Assembly: GCA_964405665.1 (NCBI GenBank)
Contig: CAYOOT010000008.1
Location: 1 to 59,303 of the forward strand
From: CAYOOT01 sp964405665
GTDB lineage: Bacteria > Bdellovibrionota_C > UBA2361 > SZUA-149 > CAZDWZ01
Length of the DNA stretch: 59,303 nt
Reading direction: 5' to 3'
The notes below the pieces were generated by a model. The model was not told the DNA's origin, did no database searches, and saw only the letters and a program-made list of their open reading frames with translations. The first letter of the stretch is position 1, and each line of letters opens with the position of its first letter. This document shows positions 42,380-49,414 of this stretch, one piece after another. Both the position numbers and the translations under genes were made by a program.

Positions 42380-43248
42380 TTAAACCCTTTTTCCGCTTTC
42401 ACTGCCTCATAGGCTTGCTGAATTGTTTTGAACTTTTCATTAGCAAATTTCATGAAATCTTCGGGAAGCTTTTTGGCAACTAGCTTATCGGGATGATAGT
42501 CGGAAACTAGTTTGCGATAATTTTGTTTGATGATTTCAACGGGATCGCTTTTTTTGCAACCTAGGATTTTATATTGCTCATCAATGGAGCTGCGGTGTTC
42601 TGTGGTTTTTTGCTGATTCTGCTGACCATTTTGTTGCCCATTATTTTCAAATTCTTCCTTAAATCGTCCCCTGGACTCCGGAATAAAGTGGCTTTTTAAT
42701 TGTTGATAGGTTTCAGATGGGACATTAAATAATTGAGCGGCAGTATCTAAAAGGCGCTCTTCAGCTGCAACAATTTTTCCATCTGCGGCCGCCAGATCAA
42801 ACAAAAAGATCAACATGTTTTCCAGTGCTTGAGGTTGAGTTTTGTGAATTTCATAGAATTGTGCCGCATCATATTGAAAACTGGAAGAAGATCGAAATGC
42901 GGAATTAAATATTTTCAAAGCTTCTTTTTTTGCGGCTCTTTTAAATTTTAAATTTTCATTACAAAGTTTTTCCACATAATGAAGTTCTTCTTTGTTGATT
43001 ACACCATCAACAGCTGAAATTTTACCGAGTAAATGAAAAACACTATTTAAAAAAACATTGCTATAATAAGTTTGATTTTGTTTTTGAATATATTTTTCTG
43101 TTCGAAGCTTACGCAACTTCTCTTGAAGGATCATATCCAGGATATGACCGGCAACGATCCCAATAGCAAGGCCGCCAAAAACTGAAGCCCCTTGATCGCG
43201 GGCTAACGCAATGCCGATATAAACAAAAATTATTTTAAATAAAACCAT
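42376..43248 (-). CDS. djlA: DjlA-like membrane J-domain protein
   Basis: A 290-residue co-chaperone with an N-terminal Gly-rich transmembrane segment (about 5-40), a central TerB-like all-helical domain (about 65-190) and a C-terminal J domain. The J domain carries the HPD motif YHPDKL for DnaK stimulation and starts with DEQYKILGC. A Gln/Asn-rich linker lies between the TerB and J domains. This order matches DjlA, an inner-membrane DnaK partner. It is the last gene of a leftward group that may include the hydroxyacyl-CoA dehydrogenase gene 71 bp upstream. Confidence 0.9.
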   Translation of the reverse strand: MVLFKIIFVYIGIALARDQGASVFGGLAIGIVAGHILDMILQEKLRKLRTEKYIQKQNQTYYSNVFLNSVFHLLGKISAVDGVINKEELHYVEKLCNENLKFKRAAKKEALKIFNSAFRSSSSFQYDAAQFYEIHKTQPQALENMLIFLFDLAAADGKIVAAEERLLDTAAQLFNVPSETYQQLKSHFIPESRGRFKEEFENNGQQNGQQNQQKTTEHRSSIDEQYKILGCKKSDPVEIIKQNYRKLVSDYHPDKLVAKKLPEDFMKFANEKFKTIQQAYEAVKAEKGFN

Positions 43249-43319
43249 AAAGATATTTATATTGTTATGGAGTTTATTATAGAGAAAGTAGCCTTTAAAA
43301 TACTTTTAATTACGGCATC

Positions 43320-44183
43320 TTAACTATACTGATAGAAGCCCCGGCCAGTCTTGCGGCCATACCAGCCGGCTTCGACGTATTTAACAAGTAAAGGGCAGGG
43401 GCGATATTTGCTATCGCCGAGTTCGCGATGAAAGATTTGGCAAATAGAAAGACAAGTATCAAGTCCGACAAAATCCGCCAATTCCAAAGGACCCATTGGC
43501 TGATTTGTGCCCAGCTTCATTGCCGTGTCAATTTCTTCGGCTGTGGCAATGCCTTCCATTAGAACAAAGCAAGCTTCGTTAAGCATTGGAATTAAAATTC
43601 TATTGACAATGAATCCCGGATAATCATGTCGGGCAGTAACTGGGGTTTTTTCAATTTTTAGTGTTAGTTCTTTAATCGTTTGATAGGTTTCTTCCGATGT
43701 TTGGAGGCCACGAATTATTTCCACAAGTTTCATTACTGGAACTGGATTCATATAATGCATGCCGATAAACTTTTCCGGACGTTTAGTAAAAGCAGCAAGT
43801 TTAGTAATAGAAATAGAAGAAGTATTACTGGCAAAAAGACATTCTTTTTTACAAAGCTGATCTAATTGCAAAAAAAGTTCTTTTTTTACGTCGATATTTT
43901 CCACAATTGCTTCGATTATTAAATCAGCATTGCTCAGAGCAGAAATATTATCTGCCTTTTCAATATTTTTTAGGATTGCTTCTTTTTTGCTGCTAGTAAT
44001 TGTTGCCTTCTCCATTGCCCGATCCAAGCGTTTTTTAATTCCTTCAATCGCTTTATCTACAGCTCCAACAGCTGCATCAAAAAGAATTGTTTGCAATCCG
44101 TAATCGGCCATAACTTGAGCAATCCCGGCACCCATTTGTCCTGCACCAATAACAGCAACTTGCTTAATATTTTTTTCAGACAT
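43320..44183 (-). CDS. 3-hydroxyacyl-CoA (3-hydroxybutyryl-CoA) dehydrogenase
   Basis: NAD-dependent oxidoreductase of the PaaH/Hbd family converting 3-hydroxyacyl-CoA and 3-ketoacyl-CoA. The Rossmann motif is VIGAGQMGAGIAQ (11-23). The substrate Ser/Asn region is ASNTSSISIT, and the catalytic His lies in GMHYMNPVP. The C-terminal dimerisation domain ends with the family-typical WYGRKTGRGFYQYS. At 287 residues it is the stand-alone type, without a fused hydratase. It is 9 bp downstream of the flippase-like gene, so cotranscription is likely. No thiolase or crotonase is nearby, so the pathway is uncertain. Confidence 0.95.
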   Translation of the reverse strand: MSEKNIKQVAVIGAGQMGAGIAQVMADYGLQTILFDAAVGAVDKAIEGIKKRLDRAMEKATITSSKKEAILKNIEKADNISALSNADLIIEAIVENIDVKKELFLQLDQLCKKECLFASNTSSISITKLAAFTKRPEKFIGMHYMNPVPVMKLVEIIRGLQTSEETYQTIKELTLKIEKTPVTARHDYPGFIVNRILIPMLNEACFVLMEGIATAEEIDTAMKLGTNQPMGPLELADFVGLDTCLSICQIFHRELGDSKYRPCPLLVKYVEAGWYGRKTGRGFYQYS

Positions 44184-44192
44184 AATTTTTTC

Positions 44193-45218
44193 TTAACCAA
44201 CAGCTCTTTTTTTTGTAATAATTGGATTGGCGACATCTTCTTGTTCGATTTCTCTTCTAGTAACATTTGATTTTGCATCTTTAACCGCTTGCTTCATATC
44301 GGGAGTCAGTAAAAACACACCAAAAGAACTAACAATAGTGACAATAAATAACCAAACTGCTCCAAATGCTACTGCCTCTTCCTGAGTTGAACCTGCAGGC
44401 ATTAGTAACATGCAATACATTGCTTCGCGTACTCCTAGTCCGTTAAAAAAACTAATGGGCAGGGAGCTAACGATATTTACAAAAGGAACAGTTGCCAACA
44501 AATATGCCACAGAAAGCTGAGAGTTGAGTTGTCCGGCAATAATAATATGCATAAAAAGTTGCAATGAATGAAAAGCAAAAGAAGCAGCAGAGGCTTTAAT
44601 CAGAGGTTTCTTTCTTCTGGGAAAAGCAGAAGTAATTTTATTTAAGGTTGCACTCCATTTATGATGAGTAGGGAAAAATTTATTAAGCAGATTTGGTCCA
44701 AACCACCAAAAAGCAGCAAGCAGACAAAGTCCCGCGATTCCACCCAAGGAAAACAGTGGCACAATATTTCCCAAAGCTTGCGGTCTAAAAATACTGATGG
44801 TCAAAGTACCAATAGCCAAAAGCATTATCAGACCATGCACGCGATCGGCAATTACAGTGGCTAGAGTCGCTGCTCTAGTTCCTTTTGGTGGTGCCAAAGC
44901 CAGGCCTCTGACAATATCTCCGCCAACGGTTCCAAAACCAAAGACGTTAACAAACATTCCAAAAAAATAAGCTCTAATTATTTCTAATCTACTTTTTCGA
45001 ATCCCGATTTCTTTAACGAAAATCTGCCATTTATAGGCGCTTAAAATTTGTCCAAGTGTATAGAGAATTAGTAAGCTGAAAATCCCTGTTAGGCTAAAAG
45101 ATTTGATTGCTTGCAGCAGGCCTTTTTTATCTACTGTCAAATAAACAATTCCTGCTAATCCCACACTAATGAGGATTTTCACAGCAAGAAACAATTTTTT
45201 TCGTTGATCTTTTGACAT
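44193..45218 (-). CDS. Flippase-like membrane protein (AglD/YbhN, UPF0104 family)
   Basis: A 341-residue polytopic inner-membrane protein with about eight hydrophobic segments and the conserved family core: an N-terminal ILISVGLAGIVYLTV helix, FFGMFVNVFGFGTVGGDIVRG (in part) and a later SLPISFFNGLGVREAMY. This is the lysylphosphatidylglycerol-synthase transmembrane region/UPF0104 family, implicated in lipid or lipid-linked sugar translocation. A charged cytoplasmic tail of about 35 residues follows. It is read leftward and heads the small group with the dehydrogenase gene, with the cimA attenuator divergent upstream. Confidence 0.88.
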   Translation of the reverse strand: MSKDQRKKLFLAVKILISVGLAGIVYLTVDKKGLLQAIKSFSLTGIFSLLILYTLGQILSAYKWQIFVKEIGIRKSRLEIIRAYFFGMFVNVFGFGTVGGDIVRGLALAPPKGTRAATLATVIADRVHGLIMLLAIGTLTISIFRPQALGNIVPLFSLGGIAGLCLLAAFWWFGPNLLNKFFPTHHKWSATLNKITSAFPRRKKPLIKASAASFAFHSLQLFMHIIIAGQLNSQLSVAYLLATVPFVNIVSSLPISFFNGLGVREAMYCMLLMPAGSTQEEAVAFGAVWLFIVTIVSSFGVFLLTPDMKQAVKDAKSNVTRREIEQEDVANPIITKKRAVG

Positions 45219-45319
45219 AAGAAGTAGTAATTATAGACACTTAGCAAAAAAGTCAATATCCTAATCAGGAAATCTTATTAATTCTAGGTAAACACTCAGC
45301 TTTTCTTCTGAAGGCAAGT

Positions 45320-45347
45320 TTGTTATTAACTGTGCACTACTTATAAA
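45320..45347 (+). promoter_or_regulatory. Candidate promoter of cimA leader
   Basis: TTGTTA (45320-45325) and TATAAA (45342-45347) with a 16-bp spacer. The expected transcription start, near 45353-45355, would lie only a few bases before the leader ATG at 45359, implying leaderless or near-leaderless translation of the leader peptide. Confidence 0.5.
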
Positions 45348-45358
45348 ATTACTTTTAT

Positions 45359-45451
45359 ATGTTTAATAAAGTTTGGACTCCAAATCTGCATAATATCTCG
45401 ATCATTAAGCTGATTGAGATTATTAGCGCCAGATGCGGGCCATCTTTTTAG
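45359..45451 (+). CDS. Isoleucine-rich leader peptide upstream of cimA
   Basis: A 30-codon ORF from ATG 45359 to TAG 45449-45451. Codons 13, 15, 16, 19, 21 and 22 are all Ile (ATC or ATT), with Leu at 10 and 18 and one Val at 5. Six Ile in ten codons is the signature of a control-codon run in an amino-acid biosynthesis leader peptide. The run ends 7 nt before the antiterminator segment (45432-45440), which itself is within codons 25-27. The stop is 9 nt past that segment, so a ribosome reaching the end would cover it. No Shine-Dalgarno is visible, which is the main weakness. Confidence 0.72.
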   Translation: MFNKVWTPNLHNISIIKLIEIISARCGPSF

Positions 45452-45503
45452 ACTGATATAAAGGTCTGAAAAGCCCGCATCGAAAGATGCGGGCTTTTTT
45501 TTT
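45432..45503 (+). promoter_or_regulatory. Transcription attenuator of cimA with intrinsic terminator
   Basis: Segment A, GATGCGGGC (45432-45440), and segment D, the identical 9 nt at 45486-45494, both complement segment C, GCCCGCATC (45473-45481). C:D forms a stem extended by AAAA/TTTT around a GAAA tetraloop (45482-45485), followed by T residues to 45503: a textbook intrinsic terminator. A:C would form the antiterminator. A also folds on itself as AGATG/CATCT (45431-45445). cimA starts 48 nt after the T-tract. Confidence 0.85.
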
Positions 45504-45551
45504 GCTTTTTTATTAACAAAAATTATTTTTTGGAGAAGGAAAAATAAGGCA

Positions 45552-47126
45552 ATGAGCAAAACATATCTGTATGACACTACACTGCGCGATGGTACACAAG
45601 GAGAGGGAGTGAATCTTTCTGTTGAAGACAAACTGCTTTTGGCAAAAAAACTTGATTCCTTCGGCATGCATTATATTGAAGGTGGCTGGCCGGGAAGTAA
45701 TCCAAAAGATGCAGAATTTTTTCAAAGAGCAAAAGAACTTAATTTAAAAAATGCCAAGATTGCCGCTTTTGGCAGTACTAGAAAAGCGCACATCCAATGT
45801 GAAGAAGATCCACAAATCCAAATGCTGCTTACCGCTGAAACCCCTGTTGTAACGATGTTTGCAAAAACTAGTACCTTGCATGTGAAACATGTACTGGAGA
45901 CTACTTTAGAAGAAAATTTAAAAATGATTGTTGATAGTGTTAGTTATTTTAAGCAAGCAGAGAAAGAAGTAATTCATGACGCAGAACATTTTTTTGATGG
46001 TTTTAAATTAGATAAAGATTACGCTATTGCCACACTAAAAGCAGCAAGAGATGCCGGAGCGGATTGGCTAGTTCTATGCGATACTAATGGCGGTGTCATG
46101 CCCTGGCAAGTTGAAGAAATTGTGCGAGAAACCATTGCTGCTTTAGCCCGTAATGCAAAAGGTAGTTTAAAATATAACTTCGGTATTCATACGCATAATG
46201 ATTCCGGAGTTGCTATCGCCAATGCGCTTGCAGCAGTAAGAACAGGTTGTACCCAAGTGCAAGGAACAGTAAATGGCATTGGAGAAAGGGTAGGTAACTG
46301 CGATATTATTGGAACAATTGCCAATTTAAAATTAAAGCTTCAAGATGAATGTCTGAGTAATGATCAGCTTAAAAACTTAACTTCACTTTCTCGCTATATT
46401 TCTGAAATAGCCAATCTTGTTCCTGATATTCGACAACCTTATGTAGGTCAAACAGCATTTGCTCATAAGGGAGGAGTTCATGTTGCGGCGATCATGAAAC
46501 TGGAAGAATCCTATCAACATATTGATCCAACATTAGTCGGTAATGAAAAAAGAGTTTTAGTTAGTGAATTAAGTGGAAGAAGTAATATTGCTTTCAAAGC
46601 AAAAGAGTTCGGATTGGATGTAGGAAAAGATGAAGTCAAAAAAGTTCTGCAAGAAATAAAAGATTTAGAAAATAAGGGTTTTTATTATGAAGATGCCGAA
46701 GCTAGTTTAGAATTAATGTTACATCGGGCAAAGGAGGGTTATGTTCGGCCCTTTGAATTGGTGGATTTTATGGTAGTAATTGATCATCGCAGCGGTGCTG
46801 ACTTAAATGTGCTTGCCAATTTGAAAGTTAAAATTGCAGGAATTATTGAACACACAGCAGCAGAAGGACAGGGCCCGGTAAATGCTCTAGATAATGCCTT
46901 GCGAAAAGCAATAGAATTACATTATCCAGAAATAGCTGCCGTAAAATTAACAGATTATAAAGTAAGAATTTTAGATGGCGGAAGTGCCACTGCAGCTACT
47001 ACTAGAGTGACAATAGATAGCAGTTTTCATAATCGCAGTTGGAGAACTGTAGGAGCTTCGACAAATATCATTAAAGCTTCTTGGCAAGCGCTTGCTGATT
47101 CCATTGAATATTCTTTATTGAAATAA
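45552..47126 (+). CDS. cimA: Citramalate synthase CimA
   Basis: Condenses pyruvate and acetyl-CoA to (R)-citramalate, the first step of threonine-independent isoleucine synthesis. The 524-residue protein is a DRE-TIM metallolyase with DTTLRDGTQ (8-16), the metal-binding IHTHND (212-217), a CDTNGG strand (about 176-181) and a C-terminal LeuA-type allosteric domain with LDGGSATAATTRV near 473-485. Length and the EGVNLSVEDKL segment fit the Leptospira/Geobacter-type CimA rather than LeuA. The Ile-rich leader and attenuator upstream support Ile control. AAGG lies just upstream of the ATG, with GGAGAAGG further back. Confidence 0.93.
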   Translation: MSKTYLYDTTLRDGTQGEGVNLSVEDKLLLAKKLDSFGMHYIEGGWPGSNPKDAEFFQRAKELNLKNAKIAAFGSTRKAHIQCEEDPQIQMLLTAETPVVTMFAKTSTLHVKHVLETTLEENLKMIVDSVSYFKQAEKEVIHDAEHFFDGFKLDKDYAIATLKAARDAGADWLVLCDTNGGVMPWQVEEIVRETIAALARNAKGSLKYNFGIHTHNDSGVAIANALAAVRTGCTQVQGTVNGIGERVGNCDIIGTIANLKLKLQDECLSNDQLKNLTSLSRYISEIANLVPDIRQPYVGQTAFAHKGGVHVAAIMKLEESYQHIDPTLVGNEKRVLVSELSGRSNIAFKAKEFGLDVGKDEVKKVLQEIKDLENKGFYYEDAEASLELMLHRAKEGYVRPFELVDFMVVIDHRSGADLNVLANLKVKIAGIIEHTAAEGQGPVNALDNALRKAIELHYPEIAAVKLTDYKVRILDGGSATAATTRVTIDSSFHNRSWRTVGASTNIIKASWQALADSIEYSLLK

Positions 47127-47151
47127 AATTAGAATGGGCAACTTTTTTAAA

Positions 47152-47345
47152 GAGAGTGTAAATTAAACTGTGTAATTTAGAATATACGTCCGGAGTGCGG
47201 ACTCGCAGGGCACGTTGCCCTTTAGTCCGCTTATAGCCAAACTATTATTTTTGCCATACTAAAATATTTAGAAAGGGCAACGTGCCCTGCGAGTCCGCGC
47301 TCCGGACGTTTTATGCTTTTCATTGCATAGATGGAATTTCCAAAT
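47152..47345. repeat. Long palindromic intergenic element, copy B
   Basis: This occupies most of the 421-bp gap between cimA and recQ. Perfect-but-one 35-bp arms (47186-47220 and 47275-47309) begin ACGTCCGGAG. They contain an extra CGCAGGGCACGTTGCCC present in both arms but absent from copy A at 42163-42379. The flanks (GTGTAAATTAAACTGTGTAATTT on the left; TTATGCTTTTCATTGCAT and GGAATTTCC on the right) match copy A. The rest of the gap to 47547 is AT-rich and I see nothing definite in it beyond room for the recQ promoter. Confidence 0.8.
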
Positions 47346-47547
47346 AATTACTTACTCGGGTTGTTTTTTGATTAAAACAATCTGAAACAAAAGACAAATA
47401 TTAGGCGATAACAACAACAAAATCAGCAATTTTTTGATAATTCTTATTTTAAAAAAAAGATTATTCTCTGCTAGGATTAAATTTAAATAATTATTTTCAT
47501 AAAAAAGTTGGCTTGCGTTTAGAGATCAATAAAGATATTTGAGCAAT

Positions 47548-49401
47548 ATGCTTAATGTTATAGAAAAACAAGAAAAATATCCATCTTCAGCCCTTGAAAT
47601 ATTGCGGTCTGTTTTTGGTTTTTCTGATTTTCGTCATTATCAAAAAGAAATAATTGATTGTATTTTAAATAAACAATCAGCTCTTGTTTTAATGCCAACT
47701 GGCGGAGGGAAATCTTTGTGCTTTCAAATTCCTGCGCTTTTAAGTTCAGGAGTATGCGTTGTAATTTCTCCTCTGATCGCTTTAATGCAGGATCAGGTTC
47801 AAGGTTTAAAAGAATATGGGATAGAAGCAGAAGCTTTAAATTCTAGCATGAGTCCTGATACTCAATCTCAAATTGAAGCGCGCTTACTTCGTGGAGAACT
47901 AAAACTTCTTTATATTTCTCCTGAACGATTGTTAATGGATAAAACTTTAGAATTGCTAACTCTAGCAAATATTACTTTGTTTGCGATTGATGAAGCGCAT
48001 TGCGTATCACAGTGGGGACATGATTTTAGGCCAGAATATTTAAAACTAAATATTATTAAACAGCGTTTTCCCTCTATTCCGCAGTTGGCACTAACAGCTA
48101 CCGCTGATGAACTTACAAGAGAAGATATTTTAAGCAGATTAGAATTAAACCAAGCAAAAGTTTTTATCACTGGTTTTGATAGACCAAATATTAATTATGA
48201 GATTGTGCTAAAAAAATCACCAGTTACGCAATTAATTGATTTTATTTCCGCTAATCATCCACAGGACTCCGGTATTGTTTATTGCCTCAGTAGAAAGCGA
48301 GTTGAAGAAGTAGCGGAAAGTTTGAGAGCAAAAGGCTTTGATGCAGTGCCCTATCATGCCGGGCTCGATCCCCAGATACGTCTCGCCAATCAAAGCAGAT
48401 TTATTAAAGAAGAAAATATTATTGTTGTTGCAACAATAGCTTTTGGCATGGGAATTAATAAACCTAATGTGCGTTTTGTGGCGCATTTGGATTTACCAAA
48501 AAATATCGAAAGTTATTATCAGGAAACAGGCCGAGCAGGGCGCGATGGCCTTCCATCAAATGCTTGGATGGCTTATGGTTTACAAGATGCCACAATTTTA
48601 AGGGAGATGATTCTTAGTGGAGAGGCTTCAAAAGAAAGGAAAATTATTGAACAACGACGCTTAAATGCTTTACTTGGTTATTGTGAAACCCCCGGATGCA
48701 GAAGAATAACTCTGCTTAAATATTTTGGAGAAGATCAACAAAACAATTGTGGAAATTGTGATAATTGTTTAACCCCGGTAGTGACTTGGGATGGCACAAT
48801 TGAAGCAAAAAAAGCCATTTCTTGTGCTTTTAGAACAGGACAAAAATTTGGCGTTGGACATTTGATAGATGTTCTTTGTGGTAAGTCAACCGATCAAGTT
48901 TCTAAATTCAGACATAATCAAGTGTCTACTTTTGGTATAGGTTCATCCGTTGGCGAGAAAGAATGGCGGTCTATTTTTCGACAATTAATTGCTGGAGGCT
49001 TTTTTGCAGTCGATAGATTTGGTTCTTTGTCGTTAACTGAAAAATGTAAGGCTGTATTAAATGAAGATGTTAAAGTTTTATTTAGAAAAGACGCATTAAA
49101 ATCAGCAAAATTAAAAAATATAAAAACAAAAAATTCTTTAGGTAAGGCCATTATCAATGAAAGAATCACTCCTGAAGGCTCAAAATTATTCGAAGAACTA
49201 AGACATCATCGTTTGAAAATAGCAAAAGCACAGAATATTCCACCCTATGTTATTTTTCATGATACAACGCTCAGGGAAATTGCAGAAAAAAAACCAAAAA
49301 ATCTTAATGAAATGTCGCAGATAACAGGAGTAGGCAACAGCAAGTTAAATCGCTATGGTGAAGTGTTTCTTAAAGTGGTGAATGAGTTTGTTCCGCAATG
49401 A
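47548..49401 (+). CDS. recQ: ATP-dependent DNA helicase RecQ
   Basis: A 3'-5' DNA helicase of recombination and fork repair. From the ATG at 47548 (an in-frame TTG lies at 47539) it has 617 residues. Walker A is PTGGGKS (50-56) and the DEAH box is 148-151, followed by the RecQ-specific aromatic loop HCVSQWGHDFRPEY. Motif VI is QETGRAGRDG. The RQC zinc site has CETPGC and CGNCDNC, and a C-terminal HRDC domain (about 535-610) ends with MSQITGVGNSKLNRYG. All domains are complete. The RBS is weak. It converges on the subtilase gene. Confidence 0.96.
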   Translation: MLNVIEKQEKYPSSALEILRSVFGFSDFRHYQKEIIDCILNKQSALVLMPTGGGKSLCFQIPALLSSGVCVVISPLIALMQDQVQGLKEYGIEAEALNSSMSPDTQSQIEARLLRGELKLLYISPERLLMDKTLELLTLANITLFAIDEAHCVSQWGHDFRPEYLKLNIIKQRFPSIPQLALTATADELTREDILSRLELNQAKVFITGFDRPNINYEIVLKKSPVTQLIDFISANHPQDSGIVYCLSRKRVEEVAESLRAKGFDAVPYHAGLDPQIRLANQSRFIKEENIIVVATIAFGMGINKPNVRFVAHLDLPKNIESYYQETGRAGRDGLPSNAWMAYGLQDATILREMILSGEASKERKIIEQRRLNALLGYCETPGCRRITLLKYFGEDQQNNCGNCDNCLTPVVTWDGTIEAKKAISCAFRTGQKFGVGHLIDVLCGKSTDQVSKFRHNQVSTFGIGSSVGEKEWRSIFRQLIAGGFFAVDRFGSLSLTEKCKAVLNEDVKVLFRKDALKSAKLKNIKTKNSLGKAIINERITPEGSKLFEELRHHRLKIAKAQNIPPYVIFHDTTLREIAEKKPKNLNEMSQITGVGNSKLNRYGEVFLKVVNEFVPQ

Positions 49402-49414
49402 GGTAAGTCAGAAA

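Noticed and set aside
42376..43248. Tellurite-resistance TerB protein
   Set aside because: The TerB-like domain is the central part of a DjlA-type protein with an intact C-terminal J domain and membrane anchor.
45552..47126. 2-isopropylmalate synthase (LeuA) or homocitrate synthase as alternative identity
   Set aside because: Motif style and length fit the Leptospira/Geobacter-type CimA, and the upstream leader is rich in Ile codons rather than Leu.
42163..47345. CRISPR-like array from recurring palindromes
   Set aside because: The copies are single, kilobases apart, and show MITE-like nested inverted repeats with no regular spacers or cas genes.
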